Origin: Edwardsiella anguillarum ET080813
GTDB taxonomy: Bacteria > Pseudomonadota > Gammaproteobacteria > Enterobacterales > Enterobacteriaceae
Direction of reading: 5' to 3'
DNA length: 64,000 bases
Assembly: GCF_000264765.2 (NCBI RefSeq)
Contig: NZ_CP006664.1
Span: 186,001-250,000, forward strand
The position numbers were made by a program, and so were the translations under genes. The notes beneath the pieces were generated by a model that ran no database searches, was not told where the DNA came from, and saw only the letters and a program-made list of their open reading frames with translations. Numbering within the stretch: the stretch's first letter is position 1; every line of letters begins with the position of its first letter. Shown here in pieces: positions 44,193-54,062 of the stretch.

Positions 44193-44816
44193 TATACTCA
44201 TTCCTTATATATCAATAGATAATATGTTATTGCGTTAGATTATTGCATAGCACACTCTCAGTCACTCACCGACGCTGACCAATGAGCGCTGATTATTCTT
44301 TACAGAACATACAGTTAATAACCACCACAGCGATGATGCCTATACATATGGATCATTGTTTGAATAATGATCAAACAATCATAAAGATTTCTTGTTACAT
44401 ATCTTCGGCTGAACTCAGCATAAACACATTTTTGTTTTGGTAAAAGCTTTTTACTTGATCTTTTTATCTAAAAACGAACCTCACAGCAGAATTATCTGCT
44501 GATATATATCAAAAAAACAGGTGAAGCGAGCATTAAGAAAGCAAAGCGCGACATAAAACAAATACTTTTTTATAAAATTAAAAATAAAAAAATTATTTAG
44601 CTTTAGATAAATTACATAATACTTTTATAAAAATGTATAAACAGCGACATCATAACTAAAGAAATCACTTCCAATAGATATATACAAGTTCATTGTATAA
44701 ATATGACGTATGACCTCTGTCCTCTGAGTTCCAATCTCTCTAATTACGATAAAAATATCTCGAGCAGAAAAAATAATATGGCTTCTAAAATACATCTAAT
44801 GCCGATTAAATATCAT
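44193..44816. promoter_or_regulatory. AT-rich promoter region of fimbrial cluster B
   Basis: About 620 bp of strongly AT-rich DNA upstream of the major pilin. It contains three GATC sites (listed next), overlapping inverted repeats around 44351-44379 and many T/A runs, suited to H-NS, Lrp or PapB-type binding. No coding frame is credible. Confidence 0.5.
44351..44460. promoter_or_regulatory. GATC sites and inverted repeats resembling a pap-type methylation switch
   Basis: GATC occurs at 44351, 44369 and 44457. The outer two are 106 bp apart, close to the 102 bp between the two Dam sites of the E. coli pap switch. The distal one reads TGATCTTTTTAT, close to the pap GATC-box CGATCTTTTAT as I recall it. 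The 44351-44379 part contains ATTGTTTGA/TCAAACAAT and GATCATT/AATGATC inverted repeats. The pilin start is 159 bp downstream. Function is inferred. Confidence 0.4.
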
Positions 44817-45056
44817 TCAAAAGCGCGCTTTACACCGGTAAAAAAACACTCTTAAACCAACGCCAGAAAAGAAATACAACTCAATCGCAATACCATATTT
44901 CTGGATGAAACGACTAAAATTTTGGCGAGTGATGCCGATCTTATGACCAGGCATCAGGTGAAGAAGCCTCAGGATGTAGGCATGTTTTACAAAAAAGAGA
45001 ATAAAAGAAGTAAATTCCTGAAATGTTATTTTTGGATTTTTACCTAAATCAGACAT
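44817..45056 (-). CDS. Small unrecognised ORF upstream of cluster B
   Basis: About 79 residues starting MSDLGKNPKITFQEF. A central basic stretch reads LHLMPGHKIGITRQNFSRFI and looks faintly like a DNA-binding helix pair, but I do not recognise the family. No ribosome binding site stands out, and the frame is open to 45119. It is on the same strand as cluster B, at the border where AT-rich DNA meets GC-rich DNA. It may be a remnant of a longer regulator gene or chance. Confidence 0.3.
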   Translation of the reverse strand: MSDLGKNPKITFQEFTSFILFFVKHAYILRLLHLMPGHKIGITRQNFSRFIQKYGIAIELYFFSGVGLRVFFYRCKARF

Positions 45057-45119
45057 CGCAGCTATGCGGCTGCCGGGGATGCGCTGAAGGTCGATGATCC
45101 AGGACGCGCTACTGTGCAT

Positions 45120-46348
45120 CTCTGCGCTGAAGGCGTCATTACCCGGGAGATCCTGTCAGCATAGCGCGCGGATCGCCATCGCCAGGCTGTCTATTAACGA
45201 TATGGCACCCGACACGCCATAGGGACCAGCCCCCTCCCCCTGCTTAGCCTGACACTGGAGACGATGTAACAATAAACGCGTCAGCGCCTTTCATCGGTAA
45301 CTCTGTTGCCAGAGCAGGTAAGGCGATCCAGAACACACCGGGCGATGCGTTGCCGGTCAATGTGACATAGGGATACCAGCAGAAGATGACTCCGTTGCCA
45401 TAGCCAATCCGTGACTCGTCGGAGGGCTTAGCGGCAGAGAACGCCCCCGGGCGAGCTCTGTCCAACCTTGCTCCGTGCCACCGAGATGACCGCGACGCTC
45501 CCACGGTTAATCCGTGACGCCATGGCGACACTCTCGCTTATCAACGCGGTCGATTGGCGCCGCGATCCGCTCACCTTGCCGGACTCTTTAATGGCATCCC
45601 CTGCCTTATGCCTGCCAGCGCCGATGATCCCCCCATTTATACTCTGGGCAGCCGGGGGAAAACGTCGATGATTTTGGTTCTGGTTTCGCCACCTACGCCC
45701 GTGATGCAGAGCGTTGCTGTCGACGCTCCGACGCCGGCATCACTTGTCGAGATTGCCGCGCCTGTCTTTTTTTACCATTCTCCTGACGTGAATAGGTTAA
45801 ATCGAGACGACGTCATCGCGCAGCGGCCCATGACTGCGCTCGCATTATCGACATCGGCAGCCGTCTCATCCTCCCCACGGGAAAACGTCGATGAACGGGC
45901 TCTTTTCAGCCTGACATGTCAGGGGGCGGCGCGCTGCCGGACTGAATATGATTGACTCCGAGCATCCCGGCGCTGACGCGTCGCGACATCGTCTGGCGCA
46001 TGAATAATGTCGCGCTGCCGCACATCGGTTCTGTGGCCTCTATGGTCAATGAAGCGTCACGATGCGCAGCCCGCTGCGATAAATCACCGACTCGTCGCCT
46101 TTTCAACCGATGCTCCCACAACAATTATTTTAACGACCGATACGAGACGGAAAGATCGATATGCACGGCAGAGAGCATAAGGTTCCCTTAAGCCTTGCAG
46201 GCTAGGCTATCGAGTTAAACCCGGCGACAACCGCGACACACTCGCATTGGCGCAAACGAACGCTTCCTTCTATAGTCTGGCGTTCGCCTGTTGCTGGCGA
46301 GAGCGGGCGTCATGCCCTTCTGTTCCGTTGTTAATTGAGCCTGTGTTA
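45120..46348. other. Unassigned GC-rich region, possibly decayed coding DNA
   Basis: Here GC rises back to backbone level, but no frame can be assigned. Partial frames exist on both strands: minus 45244-45531 (with GYGNGVIFCWYPYVTLTG), plus 45554-45955 and minus 45906-46124 (with DASLTIEATEPMCGSATLF). A 16-bp direct repeat GGGAAAACGTCGATGA occurs at 45656-45671 and 45879-45894. The pattern fits an old, decayed gene, perhaps with internal repeats; the original cannot be named. The last 100 bp before 46349 form the ybjG leader. Confidence 0.4.
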
Positions 46349-46957
46349 ATGGAAGAGTTTAACCACACCCTGTTTCTGTGGATCAACGCCACACCGCACT
46401 CCTCCGGCGCGCTGATTGCGCTGGCCCGTTTTATCGCGCGGGATCTGATCCTGCTGATCCCGCTGACGATCATCGGCGGCTGGCTCTGGGGACCCGCCGG
46501 GCAGATCGCCGCACGACGCCGCCTGATCAGCCAAGCGACGCTGGCGCTGATCGTAACGCTGCTGCTGGCCCAAATCATCGGCGGGATCCTGCCCCATCCC
46601 CGCCCATTCAGCATAGGGCTCGGTCACCAGTTCCTGCCCCATGCGCCTGATAACTCGTATCCCAGCGATCACGGCTGCGCCATCTTCAGCTTTGCGCTGG
46701 CGTTTCTTTTCTGGTCACCGCGCAGGGGATTCGGCTGCGCGCTGATGCTCTGTGGCCTCGCGATCGCCTGGTCTCGCATCTACCTCGGCGTACACTGGCC
46801 GCTGGATATGATCGGAGCCTTTTTGGTCGCGCTAGCCAGCTGTGGACTGGTTCAAATGCTGTGGCCACGCTACGGTGATACGCTGTACGGCGCGCTGCTG
46901 CGCCTGTACCGACAGATCTTCGGCTACGCCATCCGGCGCGGCTGGGTTCAACCCTGA
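46349..46957 (+). CDS. ybjG: YbjG, undecaprenyl-diphosphatase (PAP2 family)
   Basis: 202 residues (E. coli 198), five to six membrane helices. The PAP2 phosphatase signature is intact: PHPRPF as the first part, YPSDHG in the middle and SRIYLGVHWPLD at the end with the catalytic His. It dephosphorylates undecaprenyl pyrophosphate on the periplasmic side to recycle the lipid carrier for peptidoglycan and glycans, and overexpression gives bacitracin resistance in E. coli. The frame is open from 46247, but ATG 46349 gives the family start MEEFNHTLFLWINATP. deoR follows as in E. coli. Confidence 0.93.
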   Translation: MEEFNHTLFLWINATPHSSGALIALARFIARDLILLIPLTIIGGWLWGPAGQIAARRRLISQATLALIVTLLLAQIIGGILPHPRPFSIGLGHQFLPHAPDNSYPSDHGCAIFSFALAFLFWSPRRGFGCALMLCGLAIAWSRIYLGVHWPLDMIGAFLVALASCGLVQMLWPRYGDTLYGALLRLYRQIFGYAIRRGWVQP

Positions 46958-47304
46958 ATAACGCCGCGGCGCCTCCCGCATGCGCTGACTCGATACCGGG
47001 CGCGCATGCCATCGCGGCGTTGGCGCCGCCCTCTCTCGCCCTAACCGTCTATGCCGTCAGCCTGTGACGGATAAAAATGTCACGTAATCATCAAAATTCG
47101 GCGTATCATGTAGAGGAATTAACACTGTCTGCGTCTGTCGCCACCGTGCTGTTCGGACGTAGCAAAATGCCTGATCCCTCCACCAAGGCGTCTATCGATA
47201 TCAGGCATCGCCAGGGTGGCCGGTATGCCTTGTGCTGCATATTCCTGCGGCCCGCACGATGACCCGCCGCACGCCATTCACGGAATCATTTAACGAGAGA
47301 GATT
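46958..47304. other. ybjG-deoR intergenic region
   Basis: 347 bp with no supported gene. A 61-codon frame (47077-47262) has no recognisable features. mdfA, near ybjG in E. coli, is not here. The deoR ribosome binding site (ACGAGAGAGATT) is just before 47305. Confidence 0.4.
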
Positions 47305-48069
47305 ATGGAAGCCCGGCGTTACGATCGTATCAACCGCCTGTCCCAGGCACTGAAACGCACCGATAAGCTGCACCTGAAAGATGCGGCCGAATTACTTAAT
47401 GTCTCTGAAATGACGGTACGCCGCGATCTGGCGGCCCAGAACAGCGACGTGGTGTTGCTGGGTGGCTACGTCGTGCTCGATCCCAAGATCCATCAGAGCG
47501 TTCGCTATTTTGTCAGCGATCAGCAGGAGCGACGGGTCAAAGAGAAGCGCCACATCGGCGCCCTGGCCGCCCAGCAGGTACAGGAGGATGACGTGGTGTT
47601 TTTTGACTGCGGCACCACGGTTCCCTTTATTATTGATGCGATTGATGAGCAGCGGCACTTTACCGGCGTCTGCTATTCACTCAATACCTTTATGGCCCTT
47701 CAGAGCAAGCCCCACTGCAGGGTGATCCTGTGCGGCGGCCTGTTTAACCCGGACAGCGCTATTTTTGCCACCAGCGATGGCGTCAGCGAGCTGGACAACC
47801 TGTGTCCAACGCTGGCCTTTATCTCTGCGGCTGGCATCTCCGTACAGCAGGGGGCCACCTGTTACAACCTGGACGAAATCGCGATGAAGCGCAAAGCGAT
47901 GATGCGGGCAAACCGCACGCTGCTGATCGCCGACGCCAGCAAGTTTGGCGAAGTCCGCAGCGCCTGGATCGCGCCGCTGGAGAACTTCAGCGCGCTGATC
48001 GCCGATCAGGCGCCGCGCGGTGAGCTGAAAACGTACCTTAACGCCCATAAGGTTCAGTTGCTGTACTGA
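47305..48069 (+). CDS. deoR: DeoR, deoxyribonucleoside-responsive repressor
   Basis: 254 residues (E. coli 252). The N-terminal DeoR-type helix-turn-helix is LHLKDAAELLNVSEMTVRRDLA, at about 22-43. The C-terminal sugar-phosphate sensor domain has DCGTTVPFIIDAID, YSLNTFMAL and the conserved ADASKFGEVRSA. It represses deoCABD and nucleoside uptake genes until deoxyribose-5-phosphate binds. It is placed between ybjG and, after the inserted sdaCB, dacC, which is its direct neighbour in E. coli. A GC-rich hairpin follows. Confidence 0.93.
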   Translation: MEARRYDRINRLSQALKRTDKLHLKDAAELLNVSEMTVRRDLAAQNSDVVLLGGYVVLDPKIHQSVRYFVSDQQERRVKEKRHIGALAAQQVQEDDVVFFDCGTTVPFIIDAIDEQRHFTGVCYSLNTFMALQSKPHCRVILCGGLFNPDSAIFATSDGVSELDNLCPTLAFISAAGISVQQGATCYNLDEIAMKRKAMMRANRTLLIADASKFGEVRSAWIAPLENFSALIADQAPRGELKTYLNAHKVQLLY

Positions 48070-48078
48070 GGTCTCTTT

Positions 48079-48098
48079 CGCCGCCGTACGCGGCGGCG
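48079..48098 (+). terminator. Hairpin after deoR
   Basis: CGCCGCCG pairs perfectly with CGGCGGCG over a TACG tetraloop, 9 nt after the deoR stop. Only TCTCCCTCC follows, so it is a probable but weak terminator. Confidence 0.5.
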
Positions 48099-48980
48099 TC
48101 TCCCTCCGTCGGCGCGGTGTCGGCGGAGCTGGCCGTCCACACCTGCCGGCGTAGGGATTACTCCCCTTCCATCCCCCACCTCATCCGCCGCCGCCTCTCC
48201 CCCATCATGGCTATCGCGGTTAAATAATCGCCACCGCTGTGTGAAATATCGCCTTAGCATTTCTATTTTAAAAATGTGAACTGCTTTCCAGACAGCAATT
48301 TAAATCATCATACATAATATTAAATAATCCATGTTCGGTTTTTCCTATTATTCCTTTATTTGGATCAACGATAACGGTTGCTCTATTTTCAGTCACCTAG
48401 GTTAATAATTCACCGGGATTTAAATAAATTGACCATCAAAGAACAAATCTTTTAAAAACAAAGAATTAAAAACATAAATAGAGCGTACCCTATAAGAGTT
48501 ATTTCACCTGAACGCGATTGAGTTGAGGACGACGTCATAAAATCAGTTATGACATAATATATACAAATATTTACTTATTACACTCCAGGTGTTAAAAAGC
48601 ACAGTTTCGTTTGTTAAGTTTATGTTTTTCTTTTGACCAAAAATTCGGCAAATGACGGTAAAAAATAAATGAATATTGTATTTGAGAGCCTGATCACGGA
48701 CGTTTAAACTGTAAAAATATATCTTTGCGCCCGAAAAATGCTGTAGCACACCAACAAGAAAAGTTGTTTTGTGAACGGATTCAATCGGTTCGCTGTTTAA
48801 ATCAAACAGCGACCGGTTACTGTTTGTACTCTTTTTCGCGCAGCAACTTTATTTAACGGATTAAACTTTTTTCGTTTTTTTCATTAGGAATTATTAACTC
48901 ACTCAGTTCCCTGATTGAGTGTCTGTCGGCCCGTGGGCGGGCAGACCGATCAGAACAAATGTGTTCAATTTGGAGACCCT
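48099..48980. promoter_or_regulatory. Long upstream region of sdaC
   Basis: About 880 bp; from 48250 on it is strongly AT-rich. No gene is supported (the frame at 48543-48749 has no features). A nearly perfect inverted repeat, CGGTTCGCTGTTT with AAACAGCGACCG, lies at 48786-48814, about 170 bp before sdaC, as a candidate operator or leader hairpin. sdaC is CRP-activated in E. coli, but I found no strong CRP site. The sdaC ribosome binding site is GGAG at 48972-48975. Confidence 0.45.
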
Positions 48981-50273
48981 ATGGACACCACTCAGACTGG
49001 TACTATTGCTTCTACCTCCGGTTCCAAGAGTGCCTGGCGTAAGTCAGATACTATGTGGATGTTGGGCCTGTACGGTACGGCTATCGGCGCGGGCGTTCTG
49101 TTCCTGCCGATCAACGCCGGCGTCGGCGGTCTGATTCCGCTGATCATCATGGCGATCCTGGCGTTCCCCATGACCTTCTTTGCACACCGCGGTCTGACCC
49201 GTTTCGTGCTGTCCGGCAAAAACCCGGGCGAAGACATCACTGAAGTGGTTGAAGAACACTTCGGCATTGGCGCAGGTAAGCTGATCACGCTGCTGTACTT
49301 CTTCGCCATCTACCCGATCTGCCTGGTATACAGTGTGGCGATCACCAATACCGTGGAAAGCTTCATCACTCACCAGCTGGGGATGACTGCACCGCCGCGT
49401 ATCATCCTGTCCCTGGTGCTGATCCTGGGCCTGATGACCATCGTTCGCTTCGGTGAGCACCTGATCGTGAAGGTGATGAGCATCCTGGTATACCCGTTCG
49501 TTGCAGTGCTGATGATGCTGGCCCTGTACCTGATCCCGAACTGGAACGCCGCTATCTTTGACAGCGCCGCCATCGCCAGCTCTGCCTCCGGCAGCGGCCT
49601 ATGGATGACCCTGTGGCTGGCTATCCCGGTAATGGTCTTCTCTTTCAACCACTCACCGATCATCTCTGCCTTTGCCGTGGCCAAGCGTGAAGAGTACGGC
49701 GATGAGCTGGCTGAGAAGAAGTGCTCCCAGATCCTCAGCTACGCTCACATCATGATGGTGCTGACCGTCATGTTCTTCGTGTTCAGCTGCGTGCTGAGCC
49801 TGTCTCCAGCCGACCTGGCGGAAGCCAAAGCGCAGAACATCTCTATTCTGTCTTACCTGGCCAACCACTTTAATACGCCGGTTATCGCCTTCGCTGCGCC
49901 GATCATTGCGTTCGTTGCCATCACCAAATCTTTCCTGGGCCACTACCTGGGCGCCCGTGAAGGCTTCAACGGTCTGGTGATCAAGTCACTGCGTGGCCGC
50001 GGTAAGAGCATCGAAATTGGCAAGCTGAACAAAATCACCGCGCTGTTCATGCTGATCACCACCTGGATCGTCGCCACCCTGAACCCGTCAATCCTGGGTA
50101 TGATCGAAACCCTGGGTGGCCCGGTTATCGCCATGATCCTGTTCCTGATGCCGATGTATGCCATCAACAAGGTACCGGCCATGCGTAAGTACAGCGGCCA
50201 TATCAGCAACGTGTTCGTTGTTATCATGGGCCTGATTGCCATCTCTGCAATCCTGTATACCCTGTTCGGTTAA
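48981..50273 (+). CDS. sdaC: SdaC, serine/proton symporter
   Basis: 430 residues (E. coli 429), eleven predicted membrane helices of the HAAAP amino-acid transporter family. The start [14 protein letters not shown], then [20 protein letters not shown] and [17 protein letters not shown] are almost identical to E. coli SdaC. It takes up L-serine with protons and feeds SdaB. An in-frame TTG at 48915 exists, but ATG 48981 has TTGGAGACCCT upstream. Codon use looks biased towards highly expressed genes compared with neighbours. sdaB follows after a terminator-like hairpin. Confidence 0.96.
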   Translation: MDTTQTGTIASTSGSKSAWRKSDTMWMLGLYGTAIGAGVLFLPINAGVGGLIPLIIMAILAFPMTFFAHRGLTRFVLSGKNPGEDITEVVEEHFGIGAGKLITLLYFFAIYPICLVYSVAITNTVESFITHQLGMTAPPRIILSLVLILGLMTIVRFGEHLIVKVMSILVYPFVAVLMMLALYLIPNWNAAIFDSAAIASSASGSGLWMTLWLAIPVMVFSFNHSPIISAFAVAKREEYGDELAEKKCSQILSYAHIMMVLTVMFFVFSCVLSLSPADLAEAKAQNISILSYLANHFNTPVIAFAAPIIAFVAITKSFLGHYLGAREGFNGLVIKSLRGRGKSIEIGKLNKITALFMLITTWIVATLNPSILGMIETLGGPVIAMILFLMPMYAINKVPAMRKYSGHISNVFVVIMGLIAISAILYTLFG

Positions 50274-50290
50274 TAAAAGTAACAGCCCGG

Positions 50291-50322
50291 CCGGTGCGGT
50301 TTCCGCATCGGTCGTTTTTTTT
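50291..50322 (+). terminator. Terminator/attenuator between sdaC and sdaB
   Basis: CCGGTGCGG pairs with CCGCATCGG (one G-U) over a TTT loop, followed after 3 nt by eight T. It may lower transcription into sdaB or define separate transcripts. Confidence 0.8.
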
Positions 50323-50372
50323 ATCCTGGCAACAGATTGAATTTCCAGCCTTGATAAATCATTGGAGGCGAT

Positions 50373-51740
50373 ATGATTAGCGTTTTTGACATTTATAAGA
50401 TCGGCATTGGCCCATCCAGCTCCCATACCGTAGGGCCGATGAAGGCCGGTAAACAATTTTGTGATGACCTTATCGAAAAAGGTCTGCTGAACGACGTCAC
50501 CCGCGTCGTTGTTGACGTTTATGGCTCCCTGTCCCTCACCGGCAAGGGCCACCACACCGATCTGGCCATCATCATGGGGCTGGCCGGTAACCTACCGGAC
50601 AGCGTCGATATCGACAGCATCCCCGGCTTCATCAAAGACGTCGAGACCCGCGGTCGCCTGCTGATGGCCAACGGGCAGCATGAGGTGGCGTTCCCGCTGG
50701 AAACCAGCATGAACTTCCACGAGGACAACCTGTCTCTGCATGAAAACGGCATGCGCATCACCGCGCTGGCCGGAGATAAGGTGCTCTACAGCAAGACCTA
50801 CTACTCTATCGGCGGCGGCTTTATCGTTGACGAAGAGCACTTTGGCCAGCAGAGCAGCCAGCAGGCTGCCGTCCCGTATCCCTATAGCAGCGCCGCCGAT
50901 CTGCAGCGTCACAGCAAAGAGTCCGGGCTCTCCCTGTCCGGCCTGGTGATGCAAAATGAGCTGGCCCTGCACAGCAAGGATGAGATCGCGGCCCACTTCT
51001 CCCGGGTTTGGGACGTGATGCGTACCGGCATCGAGCGCGGCATCAACACCGAGGGCGTTCTGCCCGGGCCGCTGCGCGTACCGCGTCGCGCCTCTGCCCT
51101 ACGCCGTATGCTGGTCACCAATGACAAGACCAGCGTCGATCCGATGGCCGTTGTCGACTGGATCAACATGTTCGCCTTCGCAGTGAACGAAGAAAACGCC
51201 GCCGGCGGCCGCGTCGTTACCGCACCGACCAACGGCGCCTGCGGGATCATCCCCGCCGTTCTGGCCTACTACGATAAGTTTATTCGTGAGGTGAACGCCA
51301 ACTCGTATACCCGCTACTTCCTGGCTTCCGGCGTCATCGGTACGCTGTATAAGATGAACGCCTCCATCTCCGGCGCCGAGGTAGGCTGTCAGGGTGAGGT
51401 CGGCGTCGCCTGTTCTATGGCCGCGGCCGGTCTAGCCGAGCTGTTGGGCGGCAGCCCGGCCCAGGTCTGCATGGCGGCCGAGATCGCCATGGAGCATAAC
51501 CTGGGGCTCACCTGCGATCCGGTCGCCGGTCAGGTTCAGGTACCCTGCATCGAGCGTAACGCCATCGCCGCCGTCAAAGCGGTGAACGCGGCGCGTATGG
51601 CGCTGCGCCGCACCAGCGATCCGCGCGTCTGCCTGGATAAGGTTATCGAAACCATGTACGAAACCGGCAAGGACATGAACGCCAAGTACCGTGAGACCTC
51701 TCGCGGCGGTCTGGCGCTGAAAGTGCTCTCCTGCGGTTAA
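50373..51740 (+). CDS. sdaB: SdaB, L-serine dehydratase 2
   Basis: 455 residues, identical in length to E. coli SdaB. The beta domain starts MISVFDIYKIGIGPSSSHTVGPMKA; the catalytic alpha domain has AAGGRVVTAPTNGACGIIPA, and the [4Fe-4S] cluster cysteines lie in GCQGEVGVACSM and LTCDP...VPC-type segments. It deaminates L-serine to pyruvate and ammonia, an oxygen-sensitive reaction. The sdaC-sdaB pair is conserved, but in E. coli it lies elsewhere on the chromosome (about 63 min); here it is placed between deoR and dacC. Confidence 0.96.
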   Translation: MISVFDIYKIGIGPSSSHTVGPMKAGKQFCDDLIEKGLLNDVTRVVVDVYGSLSLTGKGHHTDLAIIMGLAGNLPDSVDIDSIPGFIKDVETRGRLLMANGQHEVAFPLETSMNFHEDNLSLHENGMRITALAGDKVLYSKTYYSIGGGFIVDEEHFGQQSSQQAAVPYPYSSAADLQRHSKESGLSLSGLVMQNELALHSKDEIAAHFSRVWDVMRTGIERGINTEGVLPGPLRVPRRASALRRMLVTNDKTSVDPMAVVDWINMFAFAVNEENAAGGRVVTAPTNGACGIIPAVLAYYDKFIREVNANSYTRYFLASGVIGTLYKMNASISGAEVGCQGEVGVACSMAAAGLAELLGGSPAQVCMAAEIAMEHNLGLTCDPVAGQVQVPCIERNAIAAVKAVNAARMALRRTSDPRVCLDKVIETMYETGKDMNAKYRETSRGGLALKVLSCG

Positions 51741-51794
51741 GTCGGCCTCTGCCGCGATCTCCCCTTCGATGGAGGGGGAAGGTTGATAAATGAA

Positions 51795-51821
51795 ATGCCC
51801 GGCGCTGCCGGGCATTTTTTT
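51795..51821. terminator. Terminator between sdaB and dacC
   Basis: ATGCCCGGC pairs perfectly with GCCGGGCAT over a GCT loop, followed by seven T; A residues precede it on the other side, so it can work for both convergent genes. Confidence 0.85.
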
Positions 51822-51848
51822 ATGCGACGAGCGGTGCGCCCGGCGGAC

Positions 51849-53048
51849 TTAGCCGAACCAGCCACCGAACAGGCCGTGCAGCTTCAGCATAATAAAGTCG
51901 ATGATGCGGCCGAAGAAGCCGGCCTCCGGTACATCCTCCAGCACCACCAGCGGGCGCTGCTCAATGGTTTTGCCGTTAAGCTGAAAATCGATGGTGCCCA
52001 CCGCCTGCCCCTTCTTCAGCGGCGCCTCCAGCGGCGACTGCGTCAGCGTATAGCTGGCTTTCAGATCCTTCATCTGCCCACGTGGAATGGTGACCGCGGC
52101 GCTCTTGTCCACGCCCAGCGGCACCTCGCTGCGCTCGCCGTACCACACTTTCTGGGTGGTAAAGGGCTGACCTACCTTGATCGGGGTGACGGTTTCATAG
52201 AAGCGAAATCCCCAGGTCAGCAGCTTTTTGCTTTCGTCAAAGCGCACCCGGTCGGTTGGCGCCCCCAACACCACTGAAATCAATCGCATGGGGCCATCCG
52301 TAGCCGATGCGACCAGGTTATGTCCGGCGCCGCCGGTAAATCCCGTCTTCACCCCGTCCACGTTCAGACTGCTGTCCCACAGCAGACGGTTGCGGTTGAT
52401 TTGGCGGATCTTATTAAAGGTAAACTCCTTCTCTTTATTCAGCTGATACTCATCCGGCACATCGGCGATCAGGCGCTGGCTGATCAGCGCCATATCCCGC
52501 GCCGAACTGTACTGTCCCTCGGAATCCAGGCCGTGGACGGTGCGGAAATGGGTATTCTTCAGCCCCCAGGCGCCAACGTACTGGTTCATCAGGTTGACAA
52601 ACGCATCTTGGCTGCCAGCCACGTGATCTGCCAGCGCGATGCTGGCGTCATTGCCGGACTGAATCACCACCCCGCGGTTCAGCTCCGCAACCGGAACCCG
52701 ATCGCCAGGCTTGAGAAACATCAGCGAGGATCCACGCAGCAGCGGGTTCCCCGTCGCCCAGGCATCCTTCCCGACCACCACCATATCGCCGGGCGCGATC
52801 TTGCCGCTCTTCAACGCCTGGCCGATAACATAGCTCGCCATGATTTTGGTCAGGCTGGCGGGATCCAGACGCTCGTCGGCGTTGCCCTCCGCCAGCACCC
52901 GGCCGCTATCATAGTCCAGCAGAATATAGGCCTTGGCATTGATCTGCGGCGGCGCCGGATCGGCGGCCAACAGCGGTAAGGCAACCAGAGACAGGCTCGC
53001 ACCCAGCGTTAGCCTGCGGATAAAAACGGTAAGCGCACGATTCTTCAT
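51849..53048 (-). CDS. dacC: DacC, D-alanyl-D-alanine carboxypeptidase (PBP6)
   Basis: 399 residues (E. coli 400). A signal peptide ([13 protein letters not shown] to LPLLAA) is followed by a class A low-molecular-mass PBP with SxxK (PASLTKIM), SxN (SGNDAS) and KTG (VKTGFTG) motifs. The C-terminal PBP5_C domain and an amphipathic anchor ([22 protein letters not shown]) attach it to the inner membrane. It trims D-Ala from pentapeptides in stationary phase. The open frame goes back to 53477, but ATG 53048 gives a proper signal peptide. PBP6 and PBP5 are close; the neighbour deoR favours DacC. Confidence 0.9.
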   Translation of the reverse strand: MKNRALTVFIRRLTLGASLSLVALPLLAADPAPPQINAKAYILLDYDSGRVLAEGNADERLDPASLTKIMASYVIGQALKSGKIAPGDMVVVGKDAWATGNPLLRGSSLMFLKPGDRVPVAELNRGVVIQSGNDASIALADHVAGSQDAFVNLMNQYVGAWGLKNTHFRTVHGLDSEGQYSSARDMALISQRLIADVPDEYQLNKEKEFTFNKIRQINRNRLLWDSSLNVDGVKTGFTGGAGHNLVASATDGPMRLISVVLGAPTDRVRFDESKKLLTWGFRFYETVTPIKVGQPFTTQKVWYGERSEVPLGVDKSAAVTIPRGQMKDLKASYTLTQSPLEAPLKKGQAVGTIDFQLNGKTIEQRPLVVLEDVPEAGFFGRIIDFIMLKLHGLFGGWFG

Positions 53049-53491
53049 GATAAGACCAGTGTATCCATTCATATGATCAAACAATATGCCATTGCCCGGG
53101 GCAACGCACCTGACGCGATCCGACATGCTGGCCATCGGCAGGGCAGCGGACTCCACCGTCACCGTTACCGCGACGCCTAAGCACGCCGAGAAGTAATTCA
53201 TTAATTTTATGACATTCCTCGGGATTATTAGCGTAATTCCAGGGATTTTTTCAGCATAACGACACTTCTTGACGCGTGATTGTGGCCGGGGACACACTTT
53301 TCCGCCGCCGCCGTGCCCCCTTCCCCGCCGTCCACTCCGCCATCCACTCCGCCATGCTGTGCCGTAACGTCCATTATCAGCCCCAGAAAAGCGGTCAACT
53401 GAGCGATTCGGCATAATTGTAGAGCGTTTCGGCACAGCATCTCCGCGCCAACTCCAGTAGCCTGTACCCATCATCACACAGGAGAAATATC
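53049..53491. other. Divergent region between dacC and the YbcL-like gene
   Basis: 443 bp holding both promoters. A 12-bp unit (CATCCACTCCGC and a one-base variant) is repeated in tandem at 53329-53352. No gene is supported. A ribosome binding site CAGGAG is just before 53492. Confidence 0.4.
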
Positions 53492-54043
53492 ATGAGTAAA
53501 ACCACCTTTTCGCTGGCGGCCCTGGCGCTGCTCTCTTTACCGGTACACGCCCAAGACTTCACCCTGAGCAGCCCAGATATGCAGCCAGGCCAACAGATGA
53601 GCAATCAGCAGGTGTTCGCCGGCTTCGGCTGCGAAGGCGGCAACCGCTCCCCGGCGCTGAACTGGTCCGGCGCCCCGGAAGGGACCAAGAGCTTCGCCAT
53701 CACCGCCTATGATCCCGACGCGCCGACCGGCAGCGGCTGGTGGCACTGGACAATGGTCAATATCCCGGCCAACGTCCATCAGCTGGCGGCCGGGGCCGGA
53801 GCACAGGACAGTACCACCCTGCCCGCCGGTGCGGTTCAGGGGCGCAACGACTTTGGCTATGCCGGTTTCGGTGGGGTATGCCCGCCCGCGGGAGACAAAC
53901 CGCATCGCTACCAGTTTACCGTCTGGGCGCTGAAGACCGACAAGCTGCCGATCGATAATGCTTCCAGCGGCGCCCTGGTTGGCTTTATGCTGAATGCCAA
54001 CAAACTGGCCACCGCTCAGCTGGTGCCGGTATACGGTCACTGA
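53492..54043 (+). CDS. YbhB/YbcL family Raf kinase inhibitor-like periplasmic protein
   Basis: 183 residues, the length of E. coli YbcL, with signal peptide MSKTTFSLAALALLSLPVHA. PEBP-fold motifs are present: GCEGGNRSPALNWSGAP, YDPDAPTGSGWWHW and GFGGVCPPAGDKPHRYQF. YbcL of uropathogenic E. coli can be released and suppress neutrophil migration; other members have no known function. The signal peptide favours YbcL type over the cytosolic YbhB. An AraC-family regulator gene follows 19 bp downstream, probably in the same transcript. Confidence 0.85.
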   Translation: MSKTTFSLAALALLSLPVHAQDFTLSSPDMQPGQQMSNQQVFAGFGCEGGNRSPALNWSGAPEGTKSFAITAYDPDAPTGSGWWHWTMVNIPANVHQLAAGAGAQDSTTLPAGAVQGRNDFGYAGFGGVCPPAGDKPHRYQFTVWALKTDKLPIDNASSGALVGFMLNANKLATAQLVPVYGH

Positions 54044-54062
54044 GTTTTGGAGACAGCAGCAG

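Noticed and set aside
44193-44816. Invertible fim-type promoter switch for cluster B
   Set aside because: Inverted repeats here are short and close together, and no fimB/fimE/mrpI-like recombinase gene is in the window. A methylation-type switch fits better.
48745-48790. CRP site before sdaC
   Set aside because: TGTGAACGGATTCAAT has only one good half-site; too weak to call by eye although sdaC is CRP-activated in E. coli.
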